A stretch of 35,967 nt of DNA from Thomasclavelia sp. (GCA_028749475.1 JAQVWN010000019.1:1-35967); one strand, 5' to 3'; positions 7,777 through 15,568 are shown, counted from the stretch's first letter. The notes: generated by a model from the sequence alone, not told the origin. Program-made: numbers and translations.

Positions 7777-7804
7777 TTAGACTCCCTTAAATTAAAAAAG
7801 TTCC
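7777..7804 (-). promoter_or_regulatory. ECF-type promoter motif upstream of the 525-aa anchor gene
   Basis: On the minus strand the sequence reads GGAACTT, then GTCTAA, with 17 bases between GGAAC and GTCTAA. This closely matches the general ECF pattern (GGAAC -35 and GTC-type -10). It lies about 54 bases upstream of the start codon and just downstream of the sigma gene terminator. Whether the locus sigma factor uses it is inference. Confidence 0.6.
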
Positions 7805-7814
7805 GGTTTTTTAT

Positions 7815-7852
7815 AAAAAAAAGATAACTATTTTTAAAATAGTTATCTTTTG
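7815..7852 (-). terminator. Rho-independent terminator of the sigma factor gene
   Basis: Minus-strand AAAAGATAACTATTTT pairs with its complement on the 3' side and is followed by a run of eight U. It lies 18 bases after the sigma gene stop codon and separates it from the downstream anchor gene promoter. Confidence 0.85.
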
Positions 7853-7869
7853 ATGCTTTTTCTTTAATT

Positions 7870-9189
7870 TTATTGGTTTACTGAGACATTAAATGAACTA
7901 TAATTTCCAGCATAGTCATATAAAACAATAGAACCATTATTATTGATTGTACTTTCTAATATTGCACTTGAATTAGTAATATCGGTAAAAGATATTTTAT
8001 TGTTATCACTAATGAAATATGAATTAGAGAAATCAACACCAGACAAGTTATCCGTTGCTTCAACTTTTAATTGTCCATTTTCATTATCATACATTTTTAT
8101 AATGTTTGGATACTCTTTATCAATATTCTTTATACTGATCGTTTCAACTGATCCATTATAACTAACCTGGTAATCTCCATTATCACTAACAAAGAAAGAT
8201 AGTTTATTATTTTCAGTTGTTTTAAGTTCTAATTTAGCGTCTTGCGATTTTACTTCTACATCTGCAGGGTCAACAGCATTTGAGAAACTCAAAACTATTT
8301 GTAAGTCTTTATTAGTAATACTACTATCATACTCATATCCGGTAAATACCGGTTTAGTTTCTTCAAGAGTCTTTGCTTCCTCTCCCTTAGAAGCAATTCC
8401 TGATCCGCTTAGATAAGCACCTCCACCAAATACTAAACATCCTGAAAGTACAACTGCTATAGTTGAAAGTCCGATATGGGATGATGAAGTTACTGCATTA
8501 AATGTTAAACCTGTTAAACTAGTAATATTACTTGCTATAGCTGATGTTCTGTCAGCTGACAAGCTATAATTTTTAACAATAGAATCAAATAGCCTAGTTG
8601 TCATTGGAGCAAAGGTAATAGCCATGTATCCAATTGGACTAATGTTCTTTCTACTCAAATCTGATTGAAGAGTTTTTCTAATTCTAAACAACTTACTCTT
8701 TACAGTACCTTCTGGTAAATCCATAATATCAGATATTTCTTTTAAACTTAGTTCACCGATAAATCTTAAAGTTGCCATTTCTCTTTGTTGTTTAGGTAAA
8801 GAATTAATACTATCTTCCATTTCACTCATTATCTCTTTAGAAAAGATACTGTTAGGAATTTCTTCTCTTTGTTCATCTACAAAATAATCAATTTCATAAT
8901 CTTTATCATTATTGATATATTTTTTATTCTTACGATATAAATCCAAACTAGCATTATAAGCTATTCTATAAACCCAAGAATTAAAAGCTTTATAATCTAT
9001 CAATGATTTCCTATTTTGAATCACTTTAATAAAAATGTTTTGAACAACCTCTTCTCCATCAGTTGGATTTCTAAGAATGGAAATTGCCAAATAGTATATT
9101 TTATCTTGATAGAATTCATATATTTCTGGGAACACATTATCATCACCATCTAAGAATTTTTTAATATCTTTATCTTTTATTTTTTTCAT
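7870..9189 (-). CDS. Membrane-tethered ECF sigma factor with extracellular C-terminal domain
   Basis: The protein has 439 aa; a usual ECF sigma factor has about 160-200. Residues about 15-90 are sigma region 2 (EEVVQNIFIKV, FNSWVYRIAYNASLDLYRK). Residues about 125-178 are region 4 (LPKQQREMATLRFIGELSLKEI and the TVKSKLFRIRK helix). A linker of about 60 aa leads to one membrane helix (about 238-260), then an outside part (about 265-439) with two beta-rich units homologous to the 204-aa protein at 197-811. So a transcription factor and a surface sensor are joined in one chain and no separate anti-sigma gene is present. Activity would need release by proteolysis or membrane-bound DNA contact; both are inference. 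AAGGGGG lies before the ATG. It follows the signal peptidase gene by 56 bases, probably in one operon. Confidence 0.92.
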   Translation of the reverse strand: MKKIKDKDIKKFLDGDDNVFPEIYEFYQDKIYYLAISILRNPTDGEEVVQNIFIKVIQNRKSLIDYKAFNSWVYRIAYNASLDLYRKNKKYINNDKDYEIDYFVDEQREEIPNSIFSKEIMSEMEDSINSLPKQQREMATLRFIGELSLKEISDIMDLPEGTVKSKLFRIRKTLQSDLSRKNISPIGYMAITFAPMTTRLFDSIVKNYSLSADRTSAIASNITSLTGLTFNAVTSSSHIGLSTIAVVLSGCLVFGGGAYLSGSGIASKGEEAKTLEETKPVFTGYEYDSSITNKDLQIVLSFSNAVDPADVEVKSQDAKLELKTTENNKLSFFVSDNGDYQVSYNGSVETISIKNIDKEYPNIIKMYDNENGQLKVEATDNLSGVDFSNSYFISDNNKISFTDITNSSAILESTINNNGSIVLYDYAGNYSSFNVSVNQ

Positions 9190-9245
9190 TATTTACCCCC
9201 TTAATATTAATTAATTTCCATTCCTTTTTTTACGTCTTAACAATT

Positions 9246-9794
9246 CTATCCTTCAATTCTCATTCTACTTATTGGCGATAGTATAATTATATCTTTACTA
9301 ATAATATCATCCTTTTTAAATGCTCCGATTACTCTAGAGTCTCTTGATACCGGACGATTATCTCCACACAAGAAATACTCATCTTTGGAAAGAGTGAATG
9401 GTCCACAATTAGATGTAAATAAATCATGATTCTTAAGATGTTCTTTTTTATGATCAGTATCAAGAAAATCTTCTTTAACATAAGTTCCATTTATATAAAG
9501 TTTATCATTAATATAAACAACTGTTTCACCAGGTAAACCAATAACTCTTTTAATAACTGTTGCATTATCCACTTTGTCATGAGCTACCACAACATTAAAT
9601 CTACTAATTTTATTTGTTTTTAAAGCTAATTCATTGCTTAGTCCAGATTCTCCATTTTCAAATGTTGGATACATACTGTTTCCATCAACGCTTATTTTCT
9701 TAAAGACAAAATTATCTAATATAATAATTAATAGATTAAAGATAATTAATACTTTAATAAACAAAATAATTTTTTTCTTTACACTATCAGTCAT
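9246..9794 (-). CDS. lepB: Type I signal peptidase within the surface locus
   Basis: I choose the ATG at 9794, which has GAGG 11 bases upstream and starts 16 bases after the previous stop; an in-frame GTG at 9833 would overlap that gene and lacks a ribosome binding site. The 182-aa product has an N-terminal membrane helix (about 9-30). The catalytic Ser is in GNSMYPT (Ser40), the catalytic Lys in VIKRVIGLPGE (Lys82), and the GDNRPVSRDSR box comes near residue 148. The length is normal for Gram-positive SipS-like enzymes. It cleaves Sec signal peptides at the outer face of the membrane. Its place between a secreted repeat protein and the sigma factor suggests it is the dedicated peptidase for the large proteins of this locus, though it could also be a general enzyme. 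Confidence 0.92.
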   Translation of the reverse strand: MTDSVKKKIILFIKVLIIFNLLIIILDNFVFKKISVDGNSMYPTFENGESGLSNELALKTNKISRFNVVVAHDKVDNATVIKRVIGLPGETVVYINDKLYINGTYVKEDFLDTDHKKEHLKNHDLFTSNCGPFTLSKDEYFLCGDNRPVSRDSRVIGAFKKDDIISKDIIILSPISRMRIEG

Positions 9795-9810
9795 TTTGTT
9801 TTCATCCTCA

Positions 9811-10197
9811 TTAATTATATATATTCCCAACACTAATCATTGACTCATTCAATACTATACCTTCAGGGCATTGTAATGAGTAAACAACTCGGTAGACACT
9901 TTCACATCCATCAACAATTTTTCTAAAACTACTTTCATCAATAATGATTCTTGGTCTAGTAACCATCCCATTAGGATTTACAGCATAAGCTTGATTAATA
10001 TCCAATAAATCACTTTTTGATTTAATTGATTTTGCTTGTTCAGATGTAATGTAAGCGTTAGATGATAAGATAATATTTTCACCATCAACATTTCTTAACA
10101 CACTCATGTTAGTGTCAATATCAATGTCTTCCATTGATGACATCGTGAGATTGGTAATTAACATTAAAGATGAAGCAAGCATATTGATATTTTTCAT
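9811..10197 (-). CDS. Small secreted protein with a single locus-type repeat module
   Basis: The ATG at 10197 has GAGG 7 bases upstream and is preferred over the in-frame TTG at 10203. The 128-aa product has a likely signal peptide (about 1-22, ending near NLTMSS). It then has one copy of the module found 8 and 13 times in the long proteins: AYITSEQAKSIKSKSDLLDIN, then a proline-containing segment, then VYRVVYSL. The VTYSYG strand is degenerate and there is no dockerin, cohesin or anchor. It could be a free competitor or cap for module-module contacts, or a decaying remnant. It is transcribed toward the signal peptidase and sigma genes. Confidence 0.75.
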   Translation of the reverse strand: MKNINMLASSLMLITNLTMSSMEDIDIDTNMSVLRNVDGENIILSSNAYITSEQAKSIKSKSDLLDINQAYAVNPNGMVTRPRIIIDESSFRKIVDGCESVYRVVYSLQCPEGIVLNESMISVGNIYN

Positions 10198-10245
10198 AAA
10201 CAAGCCTCACTTTCTCTATAATTGGCTTTTATATTTTTTTAAACT

Positions 10246-10280
10246 ACCAAAAGAAATGATATATATCATTTCTTTTTGGT
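10246..10280 (-). terminator. Long near-perfect hairpin after the lectin-like gene
   Basis: ACCAAAAGAAATGAT and its complement lie back to back, forming a near-perfect hairpin four bases after the stop codon at 10285. The minus-strand 3' side continues UAGUUUAAAAAAA, not a proper U-tract. It may act as a partial terminator that lowers expression of the downstream peptidase and sigma genes relative to the structural protein. Confidence 0.55.
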
Positions 10281-10284
10281 TAAG

Positions 10285-13200
10285 TTAATTTGGAATTTTA
10301 ACAATAGGTAATGTTACGCTTGGATTAGCTAAGTAGTAATTCAATAATGATTTATCACCAATATCAATCATTCCATTTCCATTAGCATCACTAAGTAAAA
10401 TTATTATTTCTGTTTGAGCATCTGGTGTTGATAAATAATAATTAAGCATTGATTTATCTGAAATATCTACTCTTCCGTTTCCGTTGTAATCAAATAAATT
10501 TCTTTCAGTATATGTTGTAGTTACTGTAATAGATGCTGCTTTTGTAACATCTTTATAAATATATCTAGCACCATAAACACCTACTGTTCCAGCTTGAATA
10601 GAGTTGAAATCATTTGTTGTTATAGTAGGTACTGCTGTTGTTCCATCTGATAAGTAAACTGTAGCTTTATTATATGGGATTAATTCTTCCTTATTCTTTA
10701 AAGCCTTTGCTTTATCTTTATCAATGGTTCCAGCAGTTGCATATACTGCATAATCACGATTTTGAGAAATCTCAGCATCATCATCAACTACTCTTAATTT
10801 TACTGATCTACTTGTAGCGTTTGTTCCAGTTCCATAACTATAAGTTATGTCATATATTCCAACATTTCCAGCTTTGATATTTTCATAACCTGGAACACTA
10901 ATTGTTGGAGTAGTAGTTGTTCCATCTAATAATCCGACATAAGCATTTGTGTATTTATTAATATCACTCATACCTGTTAAAGCCATTGCTTCTTTTTGAG
11001 TTAAAATCGTTCCATCAGCATAAATCACAAAGTCTTTGTTTGGAGAAATAGTTCCTCCAGCAGGATCATAAACTGTTAGTACTACTGTAACATCTTCAGT
11101 TTCACTTCCTAATGTATATGAATACATTACATTATAAGTTCCTTTGTCACCATTTTTTATTGATAACCAATCAGCAGCTGTTACTGATACTGTTGGTGTG
11201 ACAGTTGTTCCATCTTTCAATGTAACTTTTGCTTTATTAATATTTATTAAATCTGTTCTTGCTGTTAAAACTTTTGCTTCGTCAATTGTGATTATTGCAT
11301 TTTCAGCTTTTATCTTAAAGTTTGTTCCTATTCCATCTGCAACAGTAAGTTTTACTGTTGTGCTAACAGCATTACTTCCACTTCCATATGTATATGTAAC
11401 TTCATAAGTTCCTTCATTTCCGGCTTTAATTGCAGTCCATGAAGTTGTAGAAACATTAGGTGTTGCAGTTGTTCCATTTGCAGTAGTTACTTTAGCTTTA
11501 TTTAATGTGATTAAATCACTCGTACTTGTTAAAGCTTTTGCTTCTGTTGGGCTAATAATAGCGTCTTCAGCATATAATGCAAAACTTCTATCTGGTGAAA
11601 TAATTCCTGGAGTTACAACTAAATTAACTGTTTTTTCTTTTGCGCTTGTACCTTCTTCATATCTGTATGTAACATTATAGTTACCTTCTATTCCAGATGA
11701 GATACTTGTAAAATTACTTGTTGTAATCTTTGTTGGAGTTGTTGTTTTACCATCTAATAAATATACTATTGCATTATTATAAGGAATTAATCCTGTAATA
11801 TTTGTAAGTGCTTTTGCTTCTGTAGGAGTAATAACTCCATTTTTAGCATATAATGCAAAGTTATCACCTATTTCAGATCCATCAGGCACAACTATTTCAT
11901 TAACGCTTATATTACTTGATCCAGTTGAATTAGAGTAAGAATATGTAGCTTTATAAGTTCCTAGTGTTCCTGCTTTAATTGAAGCAAAATCTGGAACTGA
12001 TATAGTTGGTGCTGTCACTGTTCCTGTTTTATATAAAATAACTCTAGCATTATTAATTGTTATTAAATCATTAGAATCAGTTAAAGCCTTAGCTTCACTT
12101 TGTTGTAAAAAACTTGAATCGGCCATAATAACATAGTCACCTACTACTGGTGTTCCATCTGGAATTACTGATAGATTAACTGTCTTTGTAACTGTATTAC
12201 TTCCAGTTCCATAACTATAAGTAACTTCATAGTTTCCTGTTATTCCAGCTTTTATGCTTGAATATGAACTACATGTTACTGTTGGTTCAACTCTTGTTGC
12301 TGAATCTAATAATTCTACAAAAGCGTTATTATAAGGAATTACATCTTTCAATTCTGTTAAACTCTTTGCATCGCTAGCATAGATATATCCACCATCAGCA
12401 TATAATGCAAAGTCTTCATTAGGAGAAATAATCGTTCCATCTGGAATTACATGAATTTGAACTGTTTTTGTTCCTTCTTGTAATCCAGTTCCATAACTGT
12501 ATGTTATATCATAAACACCATTTACTCCGGCTTTTATACTCGGCCATGAAGTAGTAGTTACATTTGGTTTTGCAGTTGTTCCACCTAATGTTGTTACACT
12601 AGCTTTATTATATGATACTAAATCATCAACGCTATTTAATGCTTTAGCTTGTGATGCTTTAATCCATCCATTTGAAGCTATTACTGTATGTTTAGGTTCA
12701 GTAGTCACTGTTAAGTTAACTGATGAATTGATAGCATTACTTCCTGTTCCATAATTATATGCAACTGGATATGTTCCTACTGTTCCAGCCTTAATTGTTG
12801 TAAAATCGACTACTGTTGTTATAGGAGTTGTTCTTGTCCCGTTTGCTAAAATTACATAAGCATTTGTATATTTATTGATATCAGTATATACATTTAATCC
12901 AACAGCTTGTAATTGAGTAATACTTGCATCTTCACTATGAAGAGCGGCAGTACGATCAGGTGTAATTATATCTTTGTCTGAAACTACTGTTAGTTTAGCT
13001 GTCTTTGTTGCACTGACACCATTTAGTGTATATGAGAAATCAATATCATAACTTCCAACAATACCACTATGGATATTTGACCAATTTCCTTTAGAATCAA
13101 CTGTTGGTATTTTTGTTGTACCATCTGCCATATATACAATAGCACTTTGAGTAGTTACTAACTTATCTTCTCCTGTTAATGCTTTTGCTTCAGTTTGATT

Positions 13201-15177
13201 AATGATTTGATCAGATGCGTTAATCGCAAATTTTTTATCAGGTGAAACTACACTTCCATCAGGAATTACAGTTAATTTAACTGTTTTAGTTCCTTGAGTA
13301 GCCCCGCTACCATATGTATATTTCACATCATAACTTCCAATTGTTCCAGCTTGGATGCTAGCCCAACTAGTTGTTGATGCTGTTGGTGTTACACTAAGTC
13401 CAGCATTTGTAACTGCACTTGCGCTATTGTAAGTATTTAATTGCATTGTGCTTGATAGTGCTTTAGCTTGGCTTTGATAAATAAAACCATTATCAGCATT
13501 AATTGTGTGTTTTAAATCTGGATCAAGGGTTAAACTTACATCTTTATATGTATTGTTTGTTCCTGTTCCATAACTAAATCTTACTGAATATGGACTCTTT
13601 GCTACATTGCCAGCTTTGATATCACTCCATTGGCTTGTTGTTACATTTGGTGTAGCTGTTGTTCCATCTAATTTATATACTTTTGCACTATGAATGTTAA
13701 CTAGTTGTGTTGTATTAGTTAACGCTATAGCTGCAGATTGCTTAATTGTTGCATTCTTTGCATATAATGCAAAGTCTTTATTTGGTGAAATAACACTTCC
13801 ATCTGGTACTACTATTAATTTGACTGTTGTATCTTTTGATCCAGCAGTATATTTAACATCATAACTTCCAGCAGTACCACTAGAAATACTTGACCAACTT
13901 GAAGTTGACGCTGTTGGTGTTACAATAGTTCCACTTTTATCTTTTCCTGTAGCACTATTATATGATGCCATTGCATTCATATTAGCTAATGCTTTTGCTT
14001 GAGTTTGAGTAATGAAACCATTGCTTGCAGAAATAGAACTATTATCATCAATAGTATTTGCAGCTGTTCCAGTAATTGATCCTGTTGCTTGGCTTAAACT
14101 AAAGTTATGACCAGTATAATCACTCCATTCAACCATATAACCAGTACAACGAGGATTTGAACTATCTATCCACATAAATGTATTGTAGACATCATCCCAA
14201 TTACGTTTCCCTCCGCTATAGGTATTAGCTTCAGTTGTTCCAGCAAACCGCATAGAATCAGCATAATTGGCATCACTTTGGTTATATCCATTAGCATACC
14301 AATTATTATAACGATAGTTGTAACCCGTACCTTGGCTTGAAGTCCAAATATGACCAGCTGAAGGATTTCCAGAATAAAGTAGTGTTCCTGCTTCAGGTCC
14401 ACAAACCCAACGCCAATCGTTAGATAATGTAGCAGTTATTCTATATGCATCAGCATCGTAAGTAGAACTTCTTCTAGATCCACCAATAAAGAAACCACTA
14501 CTAGTTACTCCGCTCATAAAACTTTGTTCTGAATCACTTGTTACAGTTGCTAAATATCCCTTATTACCCCAAACAAGAGTTTCTTTAGCCTTACCATAAG
14601 CTGTTTCCCAACTTACTTTAGCATTTATATATTTATATAAATGTTTATTAGCACTATTATAAGACACTCCATAACTGCTTAATGTCTTAGTATCTATTTT
14701 AACCGATACTTTTTGAGCTGTTCCAACATTTTTTGTAAATACAACATTTCTCAGTGCTGCTTGAGCATTGGTAATTGTACTTGTTGAAAATATTTGGACA
14801 GATTTATATTGTGTAGAAGTATTTACATAAGTAGTTGAAAGTCCATTAGACTGAACTGCCTTAACAAGCATAATGTTATAAGGTAAAGTTGCTAATCTAA
14901 AGCTTCCATTATCCACTGATATTTCTATAGCACCTGGATTTGAAGATATAGTTGCGGCACCATATTTATATTGCGTAGTTGATGTTGATGGATGAGTTAC
15001 ATCAGATATACTTCCTAATGTCACACCTCCTGCCTTTGCACTAGGTACTTCTTGTGCACTTACATCTTTTGTTAGTTGTTTGTTAGTTACTTGCATTAAT
15101 CCAAAACTCATCGCAAAAACCAACATAATTGTTACACTCTTTTTTGCTGCCTTTAATAGTTTATGCTTTTTTATCAT
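10285..15177 (-). CDS. C-type-lectin-like, 13-repeat, dockerin surface protein
   Basis: The protein has 1630 aa. A signal peptide ends near VSAQE (about residue 41). Residues about 70-165 are a beta-rich domain I do not recognise. Residues about 178-352 look like a C-type-lectin-like domain: W.TAYGKA near the start, GYLATVTSDSEQ, then FFIGG, WRWVCGPE, the NW turn, GGKRNWDDV and the closing GYMVEW. Thirteen modules of about 90 aa follow, of the same type as in the 1043-aa protein. The last 70 residues are a dockerin with loops DYNGNGRVDISD and DANGNGMIDIGD, each followed by a LNYYL helix. It has no anchor of its own, so it should be held by a cohesin. The likely role is an adhesin with a sugar- or protein-binding tip on a long stalk. 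AAAGGAGG lies before the ATG and an ECF-type promoter at 15261-15287. Confidence 0.9.
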   Translation of the reverse strand: MIKKHKLLKAAKKSVTIMLVFAMSFGLMQVTNKQLTKDVSAQEVPSAKAGGVTLGSISDVTHPSTSTTQYKYGAATISSNPGAIEISVDNGSFRLATLPYNIMLVKAVQSNGLSTTYVNTSTQYKSVQIFSTSTITNAQAALRNVVFTKNVGTAQKVSVKIDTKTLSSYGVSYNSANKHLYKYINAKVSWETAYGKAKETLVWGNKGYLATVTSDSEQSFMSGVTSSGFFIGGSRRSSTYDADAYRITATLSNDWRWVCGPEAGTLLYSGNPSAGHIWTSSQGTGYNYRYNNWYANGYNQSDANYADSMRFAGTTEANTYSGGKRNWDDVYNTFMWIDSSNPRCTGYMVEWSDYTGHNFSLSQATGSITGTAANTIDDNSSISASNGFITQTQAKALANMNAMASYNSATGKDKSGTIVTPTASTSSWSSISSGTAGSYDVKYTAGSKDTTVKLIVVPDGSVISPNKDFALYAKNATIKQSAAIALTNTTQLVNIHSAKVYKLDGTTATPNVTTSQWSDIKAGNVAKSPYSVRFSYGTGTNNTYKDVSLTLDPDLKHTINADNGFIYQSQAKALSSTMQLNTYNSASAVTNAGLSVTPTASTTSWASIQAGTIGSYDVKYTYGSGATQGTKTVKLTVIPDGSVVSPDKKFAINASDQIINQTEAKALTGEDKLVTTQSAIVYMADGTTKIPTVDSKGNWSNIHSGIVGSYDIDFSYTLNGVSATKTAKLTVVSDKDIITPDRTAALHSEDASITQLQAVGLNVYTDINKYTNAYVILANGTRTTPITTVVDFTTIKAGTVGTYPVAYNYGTGSNAINSSVNLTVTTEPKHTVIASNGWIKASQAKALNSVDDLVSYNKASVTTLGGTTAKPNVTTTSWPSIKAGVNGVYDITYSYGTGLQEGTKTVQIHVIPDGTIISPNEDFALYADGGYIYASDAKSLTELKDVIPYNNAFVELLDSATRVEPTVTCSSYSSIKAGITGNYEVTYSYGTGSNTVTKTVNLSVIPDGTPVVGDYVIMADSSFLQQSEAKALTDSNDLITINNARVILYKTGTVTAPTISVPDFASIKAGTLGTYKATYSYSNSTGSSNISVNEIVVPDGSEIGDNFALYAKNGVITPTEAKALTNITGLIPYNNAIVYLLDGKTTTPTKITTSNFTSISSGIEGNYNVTYRYEEGTSAKEKTVNLVVTPGIISPDRSFALYAEDAIISPTEAKALTSTSDLITLNKAKVTTANGTTATPNVSTTSWTAIKAGNEGTYEVTYTYGSGSNAVSTTVKLTVADGIGTNFKIKAENAIITIDEAKVLTARTDLININKAKVTLKDGTTVTPTVSVTAADWLSIKNGDKGTYNVMYSYTLGSETEDVTVVLTVYDPAGGTISPNKDFVIYADGTILTQKEAMALTGMSDINKYTNAYVGLLDGTTTTPTISVPGYENIKAGNVGIYDITYSYGTGTNATSRSVKLRVVDDDAEISQNRDYAVYATAGTIDKDKAKALKNKEELIPYNKATVYLSDGTTAVPTITTNDFNSIQAGTVGVYGARYIYKDVTKAASITVTTTYTERNLFDYNGNGRVDISDKSMLNYYLSTPDAQTEIIILLSDANGNGMIDIGDKSLLNYYLANPSVTLPIVKIPN
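10288..10497 (-). other. Dockerin-encoding segment of the lectin-like protein
   Basis: The 70 encoded residues hold two loops, DYNGNGRVDISD and DANGNGMIDIGD, with calcium-ligand positions D/N/N/D/D and Gly at position 6, each followed by a LNYYL helix. These loops are closer to the dockerin consensus than those of the 1043-aa protein. Both dockerins end in NPS(V/L)T.PIV.IP. Confidence 0.88.
10498..14034 (-). repeat. Thirteen tandem protein modules of about 90 aa
   Basis: Thirteen in-frame copies are seen by the recurring EAKAL/QAKAL motif, the DGT...P.V segment and the G.Y.VTYSYG strand pair. Linkers such as VVPDGS(V/I)ISP(N/D)KDFALYA recur between copies and in the 1043-aa protein, so the arrays share an origin. 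Some copies have lost motif residues, for example an IALTN version near the N-terminal end. Confidence 0.9.
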
Positions 15178-15260
15178 TCCCTTTATCCTCCTTTAAACAA
15201 TAATTATAATCAACCCATTATAAGTTGGCATAATTATACACATTCACCATTCTACATAAG

Positions 15261-15287
15261 TGACGAACTATAAAGTCAAAAGGTTCC
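15261..15287 (-). promoter_or_regulatory. ECF-type promoter motif upstream of the lectin-like gene
   Basis: On the minus strand the sequence reads GGAACC, then CGTCA, with 17 bases between GGAAC and CGTCA. It matches the general ECF form and resembles the motif at 7777-7804, except for a one-base difference in spacing to GTC. It lies 84-110 bases upstream of the start codon. Control by the locus sigma factor is inferred. Confidence 0.55.
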
Positions 15288-15320
15288 ACCTTTTTTAAAA
15301 AAACACTAAAAAAATAAAAC

Positions 15321-15340
15321 AAGTTGCCAATGTGCAACTT
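15321..15340 (-). terminator. Hairpin with U-rich tail upstream of the lectin promoter
   Basis: AAGTTGC (15321-15327) pairs with GCAACTT (15334-15340). The minus-strand 3' side runs UUGUUUUAUUUUUUUAG. It could insulate the lectin gene promoter from upstream transcription or end a short transcript starting within 15340-15500. Confidence 0.6.
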
Positions 15341-15506
15341 TAAAGGTGATTAAAACTATTTAATTTCGCACCAAAATTAACTTCACATTCACACATATCA
15401 CACACCTGTATTCTAACACAATATTGGAAAAAGAATAGATATATTCAGTTATTTTTTCATTTTCAGTCATTTATTAATCAATTATTTTTGGCTTTTTTCG
15501 ATTAAA

Positions 15507-15547
15507 ATAAAATTCTACTTAAATAAATTATCTAAGTAGAATTTTAT
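15507..15547 (-). terminator. Terminator of the HAD phosphatase gene
   Basis: ATAAAATTCTACTTA (15507-15521) is a perfect inverted repeat of 15533-15547 with an 11-base loop. A U-rich stretch follows on the minus strand. It lies 21 bases after the stop codon. Confidence 0.75.
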
Positions 15548-15568
15548 ATTCAATTAAACTGGTAAAAA

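Larger units (their letters stand above)
15178..15506. other. Intergenic region with the lectin gene promoter and a second hairpin
   Basis: The region contains the ECF-type promoter (15261-15287) and a hairpin with U-rich 3' side on the minus strand (15321-15340). A 36-codon minus-strand frame at 15360-15470 ends 19 bases before that hairpin but has no ribosome binding site. Nothing else that looks coding was found. Confidence 0.5.

Noticed and set aside
10498-14034. CRISPR-like or satellite-like DNA repetition
   Set aside because: The periodicity of about 270 bases is entirely in frame and comes from degenerate protein modules, with no short identical repeats and spacers.
197-15177. Cellulosome or carbohydrate-degrading cluster
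   Set aside because: No glycoside hydrolase, esterase, peptidase or carbohydrate-binding module of known cellulosomal type was found; the only enzyme is a signal peptidase.
15360-15470. 36-aa minus-strand reading frame before a hairpin
   Set aside because: No ribosome binding site or promoter and an undistinguished sequence; kept only as part of a possible short transcript.
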